A DNA stretch of 64,000 bases from Chrysopilus asiliformis (GCA_964034945.1 OZ035961.1:3640001-3704000); one strand, 5' to 3'; shown: positions 1 through 11,966, counted from the stretch's first letter. Notes: a model not told the origin generated them from the sequence alone. Numbers and translations: made by a program.

Positions 1-2400
1 TATGTCAAAAGGATTTGAAAAAAAAATCCTTTTTTTTTCTGGAGTTTAAAATGCCTTTTTGTTAAATGAAATGCAATAAATTCTAAAATAGATTGGAAAA
101 TTGGCTATTTGTGTACAGAAATTTTTAAAAATAAAATTGTAGGGCGGGTAGTTTTTAAAATTTTGGAATTTTTCAGACATTTTTATACCATTGATGTGAT
201 GCGAAGAAAACACAATTTCAATTTTTTTGTTTATCTGTTTGTAGGTTTGTTTCGGTAACACACGGCACAACCGATTTCCATAAAATTTTGTATGTAGCTA
301 GAGTTACTTGCACAATAAATAATAGGATACTGGCCTCCTCTGCTTAGATACCCCTTTTCTGATAACTTTCAAACCGTTTGACTGATTGTGATACGTTTTT
401 CTTTGCTTTGGATCAAAGATCTTATAGACATGCATTCGCCATTAAAAAACATTTCCTTCTCTTCCGGTCAACCTCTTCCCCTATATTTTGGATTTATCTG
501 AATTTTTTCATGTATTTTTAAATTCACACTTTTTTGCAGTGATTTCGATCGCCAGCGGAATGACGGAAACTGGATCGAAATCGAATCAAAATTTATAGGA
601 AGAGGGGGATGGAAGTGAGCCAGAAAGAGTGAATTCTTTTTCAACGTTTGACCAGAATGGCGGCTTTTTGAAAATCGCAATTTCGTTATTTGCTATTTAC
701 TTCGAAACTAAGCGTTTGTCATTAGTATTATGTATGGCCCGAGTTGAAGGTAGTCAAATTTCCTACACAACTAGGTATCTCAAACCGGTATCGAGATATA
801 CCGTTATTTCAGAAAAGTCAGTTTTTTGCAACCCATAAAATCTTTCTGGAAAATTGAAACCATACAAAAGTAGTTTTTTTTTTCAAAAGTGTTAGGTAAC
901 GGTAGGCACATATAAATTTTATAGTCATCTTTTAATGTAATGTAAGTACATAAAGAAAATAATTCCCAAAAATGTCATTCAACAGAATCCCAAGAGCTTT
1001 TCTCACAAAATCCCAAATTTCACAATTCACCGAATTTAATTAGTTTTTATTATTTAAATAAAGGTACACACACTACCAAAATCCGGGATTCACTATCAAA
1101 GTATTTAAAATTTATGTGTGGAAATTAGTGCTCATATCAAAATTATAATTAATTTATAATATAGGAAACGTGCGGGATTTTCATAAAAGGCTTTACCCAA
1201 AAACCACTTTAAATAGAAATTTTACGACATTAATACCTTAAAATCTCTTTTCACTACTTGTGTACACATTTTGCTTATCAATTCTATGGTAAATTATTAT
1301 TATTCAGAAATTATGTATGCCACATATTCCTTTTATATCGTCATACATTTCCATCCCGGTATCGCGAAATTAATACTTTTCTTGTGGTAAATAACTTTTC
1401 GTAGTTTCCTCAAAGTATTTTCGAAATATGAAGATTTTAATGAAAAAGTTTTCCTTTTATACGCATTTATTATTAAAAGGCGTTAAGTAAAAGTTTTTGC
1501 TAGACTATAGATAGACAAGTGACATGTGAATATGACGTGAAAATTATTTAAGTGTTTTCTATTAAAATAAGAAATCTATTCAAAATTTATAAGGGGGGGT
1601 TGCATGTAAGAATTTTTCACACAGTCCCGACATAAGGGAACAGTGCTTCGGTAGTGTGACGGGAGAACTAAACTCCATCAGAAATCGAGCGAAAGAATGA
1701 CGAGGAAGAGCAGTGGGGTGAGGGGAGGTGGTTTGAAAGGCGGAAAATTAGGGTAACGTATTGTATGGGGATGTCCATATCGAAAATTTGACAAAATTTA
1801 CAAACATAAAAAACATACTTAGAACACTATTTACGGTAACTTTTACATACATGTATATCCAATTAGAGCCACTATTTAAGGATATTGAATTGTAAAAAGC
1901 AAAGTTTTTCCTTTCATTAAAATTGGGTTAAATATTTTTACCCAATTTAACTTTTTTCTTTTGACAACATCTAAAATGGTTGTGAAAAAATAGGAAACTT
2001 TTCAATAGCTAATAAAAACAGAACGCAATAAATGAAGGAATTCGTCTGTTTATCTAATTTTAACGTATTTCAACGGATATCCACTCAACCGAAAATTATC
2101 CTTGGTAATCTAACCCAAAATGAAAAGAAAGCTTCTCATCAGTTTGCCTGGACTTTGGAAAATCAAGTCCTGTCCCCAATTTTACCACTCACCCCTGTCT
2201 CTCTGCGGGTCGAAAGTTTTCTCCTACGTCGACTTTTCTCATTCATCCATTCGATTTTCCACAAATGAATGAAAAACGGTAGAGAAGGACTTTGCTTTGC
2301 GCTTCGTAGATTTTCTATAATACGGAATTTCCACTGTTTATATTGCTTGTTAGTCCTGGTAGGCAGCCATAAGTTATTTTAGCCTTATTTCGGCAAATAT
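1..2400. other. AT-rich non-coding stretch
   Basis: No open frame here reads as protein and no paired splice sites were convincing. Around 610-740 lies a copy of a dispersed repeat whose core (GGCGGCTTTTTGAAAATCGC) recurs near 14290-14530 in the opposite orientation and near 56550-56660. If PAQR4 continues to the left of the window, this is intronic sequence of that gene. Confidence 0.5.
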
Positions 2401-2570
2401 TGACTCTTGCTTGGATAGATTCTTTTACTCTGTGGCCCATCAAGGACTTTGAAGTCATCTATTGCCTGAATTGAGATTTCGTCCTGTTCGAAGGCGGTGG
2501 CGTGGCGGCGCGTCAGCCCAGTCTCAATGTCAAAGGACAGAGGCGACCTTTGGTCTCATCCGTGAAATTT
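2398..2570 (-). other. Short GC-richer open stretch, possible coding remnant
   Basis: On the minus strand a frame of about 57 codons, without an ATG, runs between two stops. It has protein-like composition (for example FDIETGLTRRHATAFEQDE and IDDFKVLDG) in a local GC-rich island. No family was recognised. It could be a degenerate transposon or gene fragment, or an exon of unknown identity. The overlapping plus-strand frame is arginine-rich and looks like a shadow. Confidence 0.2.
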
Positions 2571-3174
2571 TTTCGGTTAACTCATTGGGAAAATTTTCCG
2601 TTTTCCCCCAGTTTTTCAGTGTTTTGTTGCCATCAGAAATAAGTATAATATGGATGTAGGATTTCGATCCATTACCGAATCCTGTACAACAAATATTCAC
2701 ATACTACTACGAAATTGTTGATAGATCGATAGCATCTGTAGGGATTTTGGTCATTTTTTAGAGTCATGCGACAGTTTCACTTTTAAAACTTTTGGGGCTA
2801 CTTGAAATGTTCGTTAAGCTCATGAACGGAATAAGATGAAATCAACTTCATAAATTCAAAATGATAAAGGAAGATGGGATTTTTTTTGCGCAAAGCTTTC
2901 AAAATAACAAATCGCTTTCGTAAAAATATATCCATAAGGGGAGATTAGAAATAAAAATAGAAGATTTAGACCTTTCCTGTTTTTTTTTAAATTTGGGTAA
3001 GATTAGGGTGACCATATTTTTTGTGTGAATCCGGTGTTAGCGGGAGAGGGGCGACAAAGTGTAAGGAAGTTTTTAATGCTTCGATATTGATCGTGAATGT
3101 TCTGAAAGCCCGATCAAAGCGAAGAGGGTTTATTTCAATTTTTATTATAGTCTTTATATGAGAATCATAAAAAA

Positions 3175-3600
3175 GTATATTAGACTTTAGTACCTATACC
3201 GTTTGTAACGCATCGAACCAATCGTCGAACATAAAAATGAAATGAAATGAAATGAAATGAAATGGTGTTAGGCATGACAAAAGATTTTGATTTCCGTATG
3301 TCCGTCCATCCGTTTGTCTGTCTGTCCGTGAACACTATAACTTTCGAAAGATTCAGCTAAAGACTTGAAATTTTTTAAAGTTGCGTTTCTCATAAATAGC
3401 AAAACTAAGTTCTTGAACGGGCAAAGTCGGACCATTCACTCCTCCTCCCCCATATGTACAAACGAAACAGTTTTTTGCATTTTTCTCGAAAACGGTGAGT
3501 TGTATCGAAAAATTTATAAAGGTAAAAAGTATTTAGAATAGGATTTTACATAGCTCATTCATACATCAAAATCCTAACGGAGTACTCCTATCCCCCTCGC
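3175..3600 (+). repeat. Dispersed repeat family R1, copy 1
   Basis: It starts with TATACCGTTTGTAACGCATC, then a short (AAATG)n tract, then a TCCGTCC/CTGTCTG block. It continues with the phrase for a cytosine-rich 'cctcctcccccata' run, 'gaaaacggtgagt', 'aaatttataaagg' and 'catacatcaaaatcc'. The same order of blocks is seen at 40040-40515 (reverse), 42700-43115, 34195-34700 and in shorter copies. There is no coding capacity, so it is probably a non-autonomous element. Confidence 0.6.
3234..3264. repeat. (AAATG)n microsatellite
   Basis: Six consecutive AAATG units inside repeat copy R1. Confidence 0.9.
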
Positions 3601-4260
3601 CTACACAAATGGATTTTTTTATTAAAATTTTTTTTGACATCCATTTCAGTTATCCTAGTTTGTCTCCCTAACGCACAGTGAAATGTTTCCTAAAAACTTA
3701 TGTTCCTAACAAAAATTAACTATTTTTAAGCCTCTCAGACTTCCGTTTCGTTAATTTCGCGGTGAACTATTAAACTTTTCCTTTTGCTGGAAGAATTTAT
3801 GAATTTCTTGATATTTTCTTTGTCGAACTCGTTGTCCAAACTGGTAATAAAGACTGCAAAAAGCCGAAAATAATTTTCATTTCGTTTCGATTACGGTTTC
3901 GGTTTTTCATGTTTTTGGTTAAATGCGATTCGCTTGCGCTTACGGTTTTACTCAAATTTGAGGTTTTCACTCGGTTTTCACTCCCACTCCCAGTTCTGTT
4001 CGAGGCTCTGATTCAAAATACAACCAAAATTGCTCCACAGACAAAATTTTTGAAAACAAACATACCAATATTGAAAATTATTTAAAAAAAATAAAAAAAA
4101 TTTTTAAGAAAAATCCGTTAGAGGCTGTAATATCTAAGAAAATTGGGCCGCAGGCGAAAATTTACGCGTTTCGAGGTCAATTTTTTTAGTAATTAAGAAA
4201 TTACAATATTAGATTGCATTATTGCTGTCGCAGCCATTCCGGGACGTATAGTCACCCTAG

Positions 4261-6198
4261 GAAGATATATACAGTTAAACCGGTTATAAATAATTGGAAA
4301 ATATTATCTCCGTATTTTAGTTTGTATGAAAAAAAATCAATTTTTTTTATTTGAAAGAAATCGAAGAAAAATCCTGTTGAAAAATCCCAGACTTTTCGAA
4401 AGTCCACTCAAGCTCATTCTCGCGTTGATAATTAAGAAGCTCAAGTCTTCAAACTTTCTTTTTTTTCGTCCTTCCATGGGTCTGGTAATCAAAAGGACGA
4501 TTCTTCTGATGGTAACAAAGGTTAGTGCGTAGGAAATAAACTCCTGTTGGAATTAATGCGAATTCGTTGTCGTCGTCGTTTTCGTCAGTTGCCGTCGTCG
4601 CACCGTTTACCACCCCGCAAACGTTGTAATTAGGAAAATAAATTAGTAACAAAGATCCTCGATTTTAAAGGTGCGGGGTTGGTATTGATTTTCATAACAA
4701 AGGTCCCCATCGAAAAGGACTGTTTAAAAAAAAAATGTGAAACAACTAAAACTAATTTGAATGCAGTAGGCAGATGTGCTTAAAAATTAATAGGGTCAGG
4801 ATGTGAGGATGCTTGTACCATTAAAGTGAACCATAAAAGCAATTAAATTTTCAAAAGTTCCGCTTAATACCTTACAACCAACTCACACCGAGATTTTCAT
4901 TTTCTTTCTGCGGCTTAGCTAAAAAGGTATTTTCGTTGATCCTGGAAAATTCAGCTACACAGGTATGAAGTTTATATACTTAAATGTCACAGAATCCTCT
5001 TACGATTGAGCCGATCATCTTTGCCGCTTCCTGTCTACCCGATTAGATGATGTAAGTACATTCATCTATCCGTTTTAAGGAACCCAAATCCAGGTGGCTA
5101 GGAGAAAATTTTAGCAAAAAGCTTTTACTAGTAACCAACCATCCCTTTTCGATTTTGGAGAAGGTGCCTTGTTTCACCACTTTAACTTCTCTTTTCGTTT
5201 CGCTTTTCCTTCAGATTCTCCTCCTGATTCACTAACTCACTTTGGGGTGAATATCATCTTCCGCCACCAACCACTCAATCATGGAAACGCTAAATATATC
5301 CGCTGAAAATGTAACTCAAATTGTTTGCTGAAGGGTTGGCCAGGATTTTTACTTCTTTTTTATCTTGATTTCCGTTTTTGAAAATTTTACAATAGTCTCT
5401 AATGGAAACACATCCTAATACAGGACGGAAATCCTCGTACAACATCTTGTGTAACAACGAAACAACGAGGAAATGAAAAATGTCGAGTCGTCCTTCTGTC
5501 TGGCGGCTAGGATGATGGATTCCATTGCAAATGAATTTGAATATTACTATGGGGGATTTGAATTTAAAGAAAATCAATGTCCGATTTTTCGAAAAGTTAT
5601 ATATTTATCCTAAATGTCCATCTACTTTACGCTTCAATTGACTAACAAAATATTTAATGATCAATCATTCATTGGCTTTGGCTTTCATTAGAAGATGAAT
5701 GGTAATAAATTGAGTGAACTTTTGGCATTTCAGCTTTTTAAATGAGTGGACTAATGATTTCTAGAAAATTGAATTTGAAAAACACGAAAATTAATTTATT
5801 TATGGGTTTTATTGATTTCTATACACAACGCTAATGACAGACACAAGGCTATTTGTGAACATGTAATTTATTGGAATTTTTTTTCAATTTGAAATGTTTG
5901 GTGACATATGAAAGTTCTGTAACTTGAAATTTACATCTCGGCATTTGCAACTTACAAATTTGAATTTGACATTTTATAACTTAAATTAGGTGTCAAATTC
6001 AATGTATATTTAATGGTCCTATTCACAAAATGCAACCTTTCTTTAATGTAAATTTTCGCATTTTAATTCTATCCACAAAATTTTACATTTGAATCGAGTT
6101 GGAATTCAATTTTTTTTAAACCGATGCGCTTAATTACTTCATTAAATTAAGTAAATTTACTTCTAAAAATGTTTAAAATTCTAGTTTTGCGTTGTATC
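4261..6198. other. Non-coding stretch
   Basis: Open frames here are short and lack protein-like composition. AT-rich, with homopolymer runs. Between 5880 and 6130 several imperfect 'caaatttgaatttgaca'-type short repeats occur in both orientations. No gene seen. Confidence 0.5.
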
Positions 6199-6755
6199 GG
6201 GTCTTTCAACAAGGACATAACAATTTTGTATTTAAATAAAACACAGAATAATTGTGATATCGGGCTGAAATGTATTCCAGGTGTAGTGGACATGTTACAT
6301 TTAAGGATGAAATTCGATGTCGTTCATATGGCCACCGCGAGCATGTTTACTGATTGATTCTTTGGAGCAAATTTTCCACCACTCTTCCACACATATCGGC
6401 CGGAACGTTGGCAATTTCGCGTTCGATATTGTTCCTGAGCTCCTCTAACGTTGTTGGGTTGTTGGCATAAACCAACGACTTGACATAATCCCATAAAAAG
6501 AAATCCAACGGCGTTAAATCGCATAAGCGAGGTGGCCATTCGACCGGACCATTTCTCGAGATTATACGATTGCGACCACCGACTTAGAATTTCGGTAGTA
6601 AGTTTTAATGATTTCCGAACGTTGCTCCTTCGTGAACTTCACCATGATAAAAATGTAAACCTTGACTGACGTTTTAGCATTGCCAGATCATAAAAAAGGT
6701 TTTAGGGTGCGTTTTTATTAAAATACAAAATTGTTATGTTCTTGTTGAAAGAGCC
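6199..6755 (-). mobile_element. Internally deleted mariner-like (IS630/Tc1/mariner) element
   Basis: About 48-bp terminal inverted repeats: the left end GGGTCTTTCAACAAGGACAT and the reverse complement of the right end GGCTCTTTCAACAAGAACAT match, and similarity continues through CAATTTTGTATT. Between them the minus strand retains the start and the end of a transposase (6645-6347). Target duplication not clear. An internal deletion has removed most of the catalytic region, so the element cannot be autonomous. Confidence 0.75.
6347..6645 (-). pseudogene. Mariner-family transposase remnant (N- and C-terminal pieces)
   Basis: The first piece, from the ATG at 6645, encodes MVKFTKEQRSEIIKTYYRNS plus a few residues, like the first helix-turn-helix helix of mariner/SETMAR-type transposases, then hits a stop. 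After a frame change the C-terminal piece reads NGPVEWPPRLCDLTPLDFFL and onward through 'TTLEELRNNIE' to a stop at 6349-6347. This is the typical region around the third catalytic acidic residue (LTPLDFFLW). Full-length family members are about 340 residues; some 230 residues in between are missing. Confidence 0.75.
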
Positions 6756-7400
6756 TTTATACTACAATTTTGATTAAAATTAAACAAATGTTGAATTTTA
6801 TACCAAAAATGTTTAATTTTCAACAAAAAATGTTTGATTTTCAACAAAATAGTTGAATTGATCATCACGCTTTAGATTCGCATCAATACATTGCCATGGT
6901 GGCCGCAGCGTCCACTTTGCGCCCTGCTGACGTTAACCACAGAAAACAATGATCAAAGAGTTCCGCAGCAACGGGAAGCTGTCACCGTTACAATTTACGG
7001 TCGAATCCACTACATGGAAATTAGCTTCAGTCTGCAAGCGACCATAGACATCACAGGAATGTCTGAAACGTCTTGTGTTTTAAGGTAAATTAAATTATTT
7101 ATCTAAATGACAATACCGTAGTAAAAAAAACTTACATAAAAATAATGTCGAACCGCGAAAGCCTCAAAAAATGTTTATTGTTATTTTTCCAAACCAGATG
7201 GAGAGTAATTATACTAAGGTTTTACAAAATATGGCTTTATTCTGAGATAAAAAAGAATCGTAGTTTAATTTTTTTTGAAGATAAAAAAAAAGCATTTATA
7301 GATCATTATATCTTCATAATCGACTTTTAATATAAATCGATAAAAAATTGGTCTGAAAATGTTGAGTCAATAGTAGCAGAATCATCAGTTCGTGAAAATC
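6756..7400. other. Intergenic/upstream region of the DUF1091-like gene
   Basis: Contains a GC-richer island at 6890-7085 with a 65-codon open frame on the plus strand. No family was recognised and no clear splice acceptor precedes it. The following AT-rich 300 bp would contain the promoter of the gene starting at 7401; no confident TATA box or initiator was picked. Confidence 0.35.
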
Positions 7401-7964
7401 ATGTCAGTTGTTACAGTAGTTTTCACATTTTTCATAATTTTTGTTGTGTTGATAATTGACGGGGCACCGCCCCCCGGGCGAAGAAATTCCAACAAACGAC
7501 CGCATATTTTAATTGAAAGTTTTGTAACACAGACCGATTTAACTGCACTCAGATCTAATTCGACTGTCCTTAATAATAAAACCTTTAATATCGATTATGA
7601 TTTACTGCGAGATATCAAAAATATCACCTATAATTTCCAAGTGCAGGCGTTCTACACAAAAATGACGTTGCGAATTTTCAATGTGACTGGGGATTTTTGT
7701 AGTCTTTTCAATGCCATCAAAATGCATCCGTTTTTAAAACAATACGTCCAAGCCGGTTTCAAGAATTCGAACATCCCGAGAAAGTGTCCACTCCCCAAGG
7801 GTTACTACCGCATGAGAGATTTTGAGGTGCCCGAGCAGATGCTACCAGCATATTTTCCAGATGCAACATTTTATGCTCGCACCACACTCTACTGGACCAA
7901 TTTGCTTGGCGAGTACACGATTTTGTTGCAGGACGATACCAAGGGTTATGTTAGAACGGTGTAA
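7401..7964 (+). CDS. Secreted DUF1091-like protein
   Basis: Single-exon 187-residue protein. I use the ATG at 7401; an upstream in-frame GTG at 7392 is unlikely to initiate in a eukaryote. Residues 1-22 form a hydrophobic signal peptide (MSVVTVVFTFFIIFVVLIID then GA), followed by a proline/arginine-rich linker. The mature part shows the DUF1091 pattern: a beta-strand-rich segment, then GDFC with C100, a spacer, N-I-P-R-K-C-P with C129, GYY, and a hydrophobic C-terminal strand. C100 and C129 could form a disulfide. N-glycosylation sequons lie at N53, N59, N74 and N94. DUF1091 proteins in insects are small secreted, MD-2/lipid-binding-like proteins, some expressed in chemosensory tissue; the ligand here is unknown. 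The gene appears intact and probably lies inside a PAQR4 intron on the opposite strand. Family assignment is from pattern memory, not a search. Confidence 0.75.
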   Translation: MSVVTVVFTFFIIFVVLIIDGAPPPGRRNSNKRPHILIESFVTQTDLTALRSNSTVLNNKTFNIDYDLLRDIKNITYNFQVQAFYTKMTLRIFNVTGDFCSLFNAIKMHPFLKQYVQAGFKNSNIPRKCPLPKGYYRMRDFEVPEQMLPAYFPDATFYARTTLYWTNLLGEYTILLQDDTKGYVRTV

Positions 7965-9720
7965 AACTCATACGAAAATTGTGTGAAAATGTCGTTTTAT
8001 TTATGTCTCAATTTCAATATAATCAAATTCTGAAAAAAAAACGATTTCATTTTTGTTCCAGAATTAATTTTGAGTTTTAGAAATTATTAACACTTTGAAA
8101 TGAAAATTTTTTTGGTTGCCCTCTATTTATAAAATGGGTTCTCCATTCACATTTAGCAAAATGAAACCCATTAAAAGAAGATAAATAAAATAAATTAGAA
8201 AAAAGATGTGGAAAAATTGATATTGAAACAAAGGGAACAGAAATGGCAGATGTCTGATGCGAATGGGAGAATTGTTCAGGCTTGTGGAGGGTAATTGAAA
8301 AGTTTTCATGAAGGAAATTGGGAAATTTTTATGTATATAAGAGTAAGGAATTTCATAGGTCCTAAGCTTTGGATTTTTACCGAATCGATTTAAATGATTC
8401 TTTTAAATGAAGATTTGCACAAAAATCTAAAAAGTAGAAAATTATTTTCAGGGGGTTTTTGAGGTTGTTAATCTCGAATCCATCACGAAAAATTCGCTAG
8501 AGGCAGAAACTGCGCTGGAGGCGAACATTTTCTTAACCCTTTTTCAGGTAAATTTTTAATTTTTAATTAATTTTTGTTTCGAGGTAAATTTTTCAGTGCT
8601 GAAAAAATTATAACACTAGTTTGCACAACTCAGGGACCAAAGTTTAGTTTCCGGGACGCGCCGGGACAATATGCCCAAATAAAGGATGACCATTCATGCC
8701 TTTATCAGGACTAATTTTCCTGTAAAAATATCAAGAAAAAAATTTGTCAAAAAATCACTTAGCTGCAATAAACTAATGGAGTTTTATGATTACTGGTTGA
8801 TAAAACCAACAATAAAATGTGTTGATATGAACAGCACATGACTTTCCTGTACAATATTTAAAGTTTCGGAAAAAATATGTAAAATATTATTTTTTTTACA
8901 AATATCGCAATAACCGTTATAGATACGTAAAAACCGGTAAATGTACATTTGGTTAAATGTATTTCTTTCAAAAGTGCACCTACAGTTTTACCTGGATTGC
9001 GAACCACGGATGATTTGCAACATTTGTAAGGTTTTTGCGTTGCAACCCACCAACAACCGAGGTCGTGATAGCAATTTTGACATCCTCATCTTTTTTTCGC
9101 ATTGATCAGAATGTTTCAATCTGCCCCCGTTTTAGCCCGATTACTGCCAGGACACACAGAGGAAAGTAAAAACACAATTTTTATATAATTTTATAAAATT
9201 TCCATGGAAAACCACCAATTATTGGTTCCAAGGAGCACAAAAACCATAACGTAACCAAATTAAAGACGTGACAACCACTTTACGACCTTTTATGTTTCAT
9301 GGGATATCTATCAAATTTCATAATATCTATCAAATTTCATAATATCTATCAAATTTAATATTCAGAAGTAATTCCAACAACTTTCCGACTCAGCCACAAA
9401 ATTCTGAAATTGGGGCGATATTTTGGTAACATCAGTGGCCATTAAGAGTTTTGTGTTGTGAAACCAACCACTGGTCCTTTTTAGCACCAAGTATATTTTT
9501 ACAAAGCCCCCGGAGAGCCGTCTTAATATCCTTCTAACCACTCAATTTATCAACATGGACAAACAACATAAGAGTAAGGTCTATGGTTTTTTTTTCATTC
9601 TTTATTCAACTCCATTTTCGATTTTTTCTTCTCTCAAATTTTTTTTCTCGAAAATGTTTTGCTTTGTCGATTTCTGTCTCTCATAATCCCTTTTCTCTTG
9701 GGCAATAAAAACTGGAAGAA
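7965..9720. other. Non-coding stretch with repeat fragments
   Basis: After the DUF1091-like stop there is no canonical AATAAA; AATATAATCA occurs about 50 bp downstream. Around 8640-8700 lies a degenerate 'CCGGGACGCGCCGGGACAAT...GGATGACCAT' segment related to the TAGGGTGACC family. The phrase ACAGCACATGACTTTC near 8830 recurs at about 14018. No gene seen. Confidence 0.4.
9304..9360. repeat. 19-bp tandem repeat, about 2.8 copies
   Basis: ATATCTATCAAATTTCATA is repeated head to tail starting at 9304, 9323 and 9342. Confidence 0.9.
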
Positions 9721-9725
9721 AGTAT

Positions 9726-9860
9726 TTAATTACAAAACAAAGGTTTCAGCATCGGCTTCGGCTCCGTAGGAATAACCCGGAATGTTTTTGCTATACCCTG
9801 GATCTTGTATCCATCAACCAGCATCCACGAATATTCAGTCCAGTCGGTGTCGTCCAGCAT
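9726..9860 (-). other. Short ORF of 44 codons, possible coding fragment
   Basis: The minus strand encodes MLDDTDWTEYSWMLVDGYKI, continuing to a TAA at 9728-9726, in a local GC-richer patch. Composition looks protein-like but the family is not recognised. An in-frame TAA lies two codons upstream of the ATG. It cannot be joined in phase to PAQR4 exon 2 in this frame. It could be a terminal exon of an unseen gene or a remnant. Confidence 0.25.
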
Positions 9861-11168
9861 TGGTTAACTTTGGTTTTCATATCTCCCAAAAGGAAAACAA
9901 AAAAACAAATAATCTACCCTTGCCATGACCAAAAACACAGTGTATATGGTAGCGAAATCCTTTAGAAAATTCTTAAAATAATTGAAATGCCCATAGGTTG
10001 GAAAATCCTAAAAAATAAACCTGAGGTGGAAATAAAATATCTTTTCATAGAATTCTTATTAAAGTTTCAAATTCGGTTTAATCGCTTTAAAATTTATAGG
10101 GGGAAGGGGAGCGGCAGATTGTTATAATTCACTTCCTGTCCCCAAGACACAGAAGAAAGACCCATCCACAAAAAATATGTGCGGGTATTTTTAGAAATTT
10201 TCAGTGGTTTTTCAGTGGGAGTGTGTTTAAATTCTACTCTATCTCCATTTAATGTCTAGACTCAAGTCTAGATTTTATTTAATTAGAAATAAATTCTATT
10301 AAATTCTTAAACTAATTGCTGAAGCACTTGGAATTCATTTATTTGATCGAGGTATCAGAATTCAGATGCTATTTTACAACCATAACGAGGTTATATTCAT
10401 TATTTTCCAAAGGGGGTTGGAATCATTTAACAGGACCACAAAATTTAGTAAAATTTTATACCAAGTGGCGTTTGGTGGCTAAGATACTGATTATGATGGC
10501 TATATATATTAGACATTGTTAAAATGTATATATTTATAAACTGTCAGATATTTATTTATCCTTGTTATGATATAATGTAAATCAAATGAGAAATCAGATA
10601 GTGAGATATTAATTAAAATTTCGTTGTTAGCAGATGATGATGAAATGCTTCTGTTCTTGACTTTAATCTAAAAAATTGGGGGAATTTCGAACTTGTTATT
10701 ATAGCATTTTATAGATGTGTAATTAATGATATTTCAATTCATGTGAAAGTTATATCTTTTGTATGGGTTTGAAAGTTTTCTTTTGGAAGGGTGAAATTTT
10801 GATGTTGGTCTGAAGTTTTAGTGGCGTTCTCTTTTAATAAGTATATACCTTTCTCTTACCAACGGAAAATCACGATTTACCATTTTTAGTTCAATTTTAA
10901 GACCAAATCAACTTCAGGTGTGATAGGGATTTTATACAGGATTTACTGTACATTGATTTGATTACAGCAAATTAAATTTTTTCGTTAAAATTCGTCATTA
11001 TTAATGATTTATCAATTATCATTAAATTAATTCCAAATCGCGCCTTTTCCCATTAATTGCTATCGCTGTCGCTGTTGCTACCGGTCCATTGCAACCGGTC
11101 CAGCCTCGGCCAATGAGATCAAATGTCCCTATCGTCGAAAGCTTTGATTTCATTGGTCGGGGAAGCTC
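9861..11168. other. AT-rich non-coding stretch
   Basis: No convincing coding potential on either strand. The last 130 bp before the hexanucleotide array become GC-richer and contain CCGGTCCATTGCAACCGGTC, a short repeat of ACCGGTCC. Confidence 0.45.
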
Positions 11169-11966
11169 AATCGTAATCGTAATCGTAATCGTAATCGTAA
11201 TCGTAATCGTAATCGTAATCGTAATCGTAATCGTAATCGTAATCGTAATCGTAATCGCAATCGTAATCGCAATCGCAGTCGTAATCGCAATCGTAATCGT
11301 AATCGTAATCGTAATCGTAATCGTAATCGTAATCGTAATCGTAATCGTAATCGTAATCGTAATCGTAATCGTAATCGTAATCGTAATCGTAATCGTAATC
11401 GTAATCGTAATCGTAATCGTAATCGTAATCGTAATCGTAATCGTAATCGTAATCGTAATCGTAATCGTAATCGTAATCGTAATCGTAATCGTAATCGTAA
11501 TCGTAATCGTAATCGTAATCGTAATCGTAATCGCAATCGCAATCGTAATCGTAATCGTAATCGTAATCGTAATCGTAATCGTAATCGTAATCGTAATCGT
11601 AATCGTAATCGTAATCGTAATCGTAATCGTAATCGTAATCGTAATCGTAATCGTAATCGTAATCGTAATCGTAATCGTAATCGTAATCGTAATCGTAATC
11701 GTAATCGTAATCGTAATCGTAATCGTAATCGTAATCGTAATCGTAATCGTAATCGTAATCGTAATCGTAATCGTAATCGTAATCGTAATCGTAATCGTAA
11801 TCGTAATCGTAATCGTAATCGTAATCGTAATCGTAATCGTAATCGTAATCGTAATCGTAATCGTAATCGTAATCGTAATCGCAATCGTAATCGCAATCGT
11901 AATCGTAATCGTAATCGCAATCGCAATCGCAATCGCAATCGTAATCGCAATCGTAATCGAAATCGT
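11169..11966. repeat. (TAATCG)n hexanucleotide array, about 133 units
   Basis: About 800 bp of uninterrupted TAATCG units (CGATTA on the other strand). Variant units with CAATCG cluster near the left edge (about 11258-11292), at one interior spot (about 11533-11545) and at the right edge (11880-11955); the core is homogeneous. Because the unit length is a multiple of three, both strands are open throughout (Ile-Val on plus, Arg-Leu on minus), an artefact rather than evidence of genes. Each unit carries a CpG. The sequence is not the arthropod TTAGG telomere repeat. Confidence 0.97.

Larger units (their letters stand above)
3004..4260. mobile_element. TIR element with TAGGGTGACC / GTCACCCTA ends
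   Basis: The left end reads TAGGGTGACCATA and the right end TATAGTCACCCTA, giving a terminal inverted repeat of about 11 bp. The right-end sequence (CCATTCCGGG followed by the TIR) matches the end of a second copy at 20240-20278. Internally it carries the motif GCCGCAGGCGAAAATTT near 4148, which recurs across the window. A clean target duplication is not visible; AAGAT occurs on both sides but off register. A different dispersed repeat (3175-3600) is nested inside. No transposase remains. Confidence 0.5.

Noticed and set aside
6324..6539. 71-codon minus-strand ORF starting MATSLMRF
   Set aside because: Out-of-frame shadow of the transposase C-terminal remnant, which reads in another frame.
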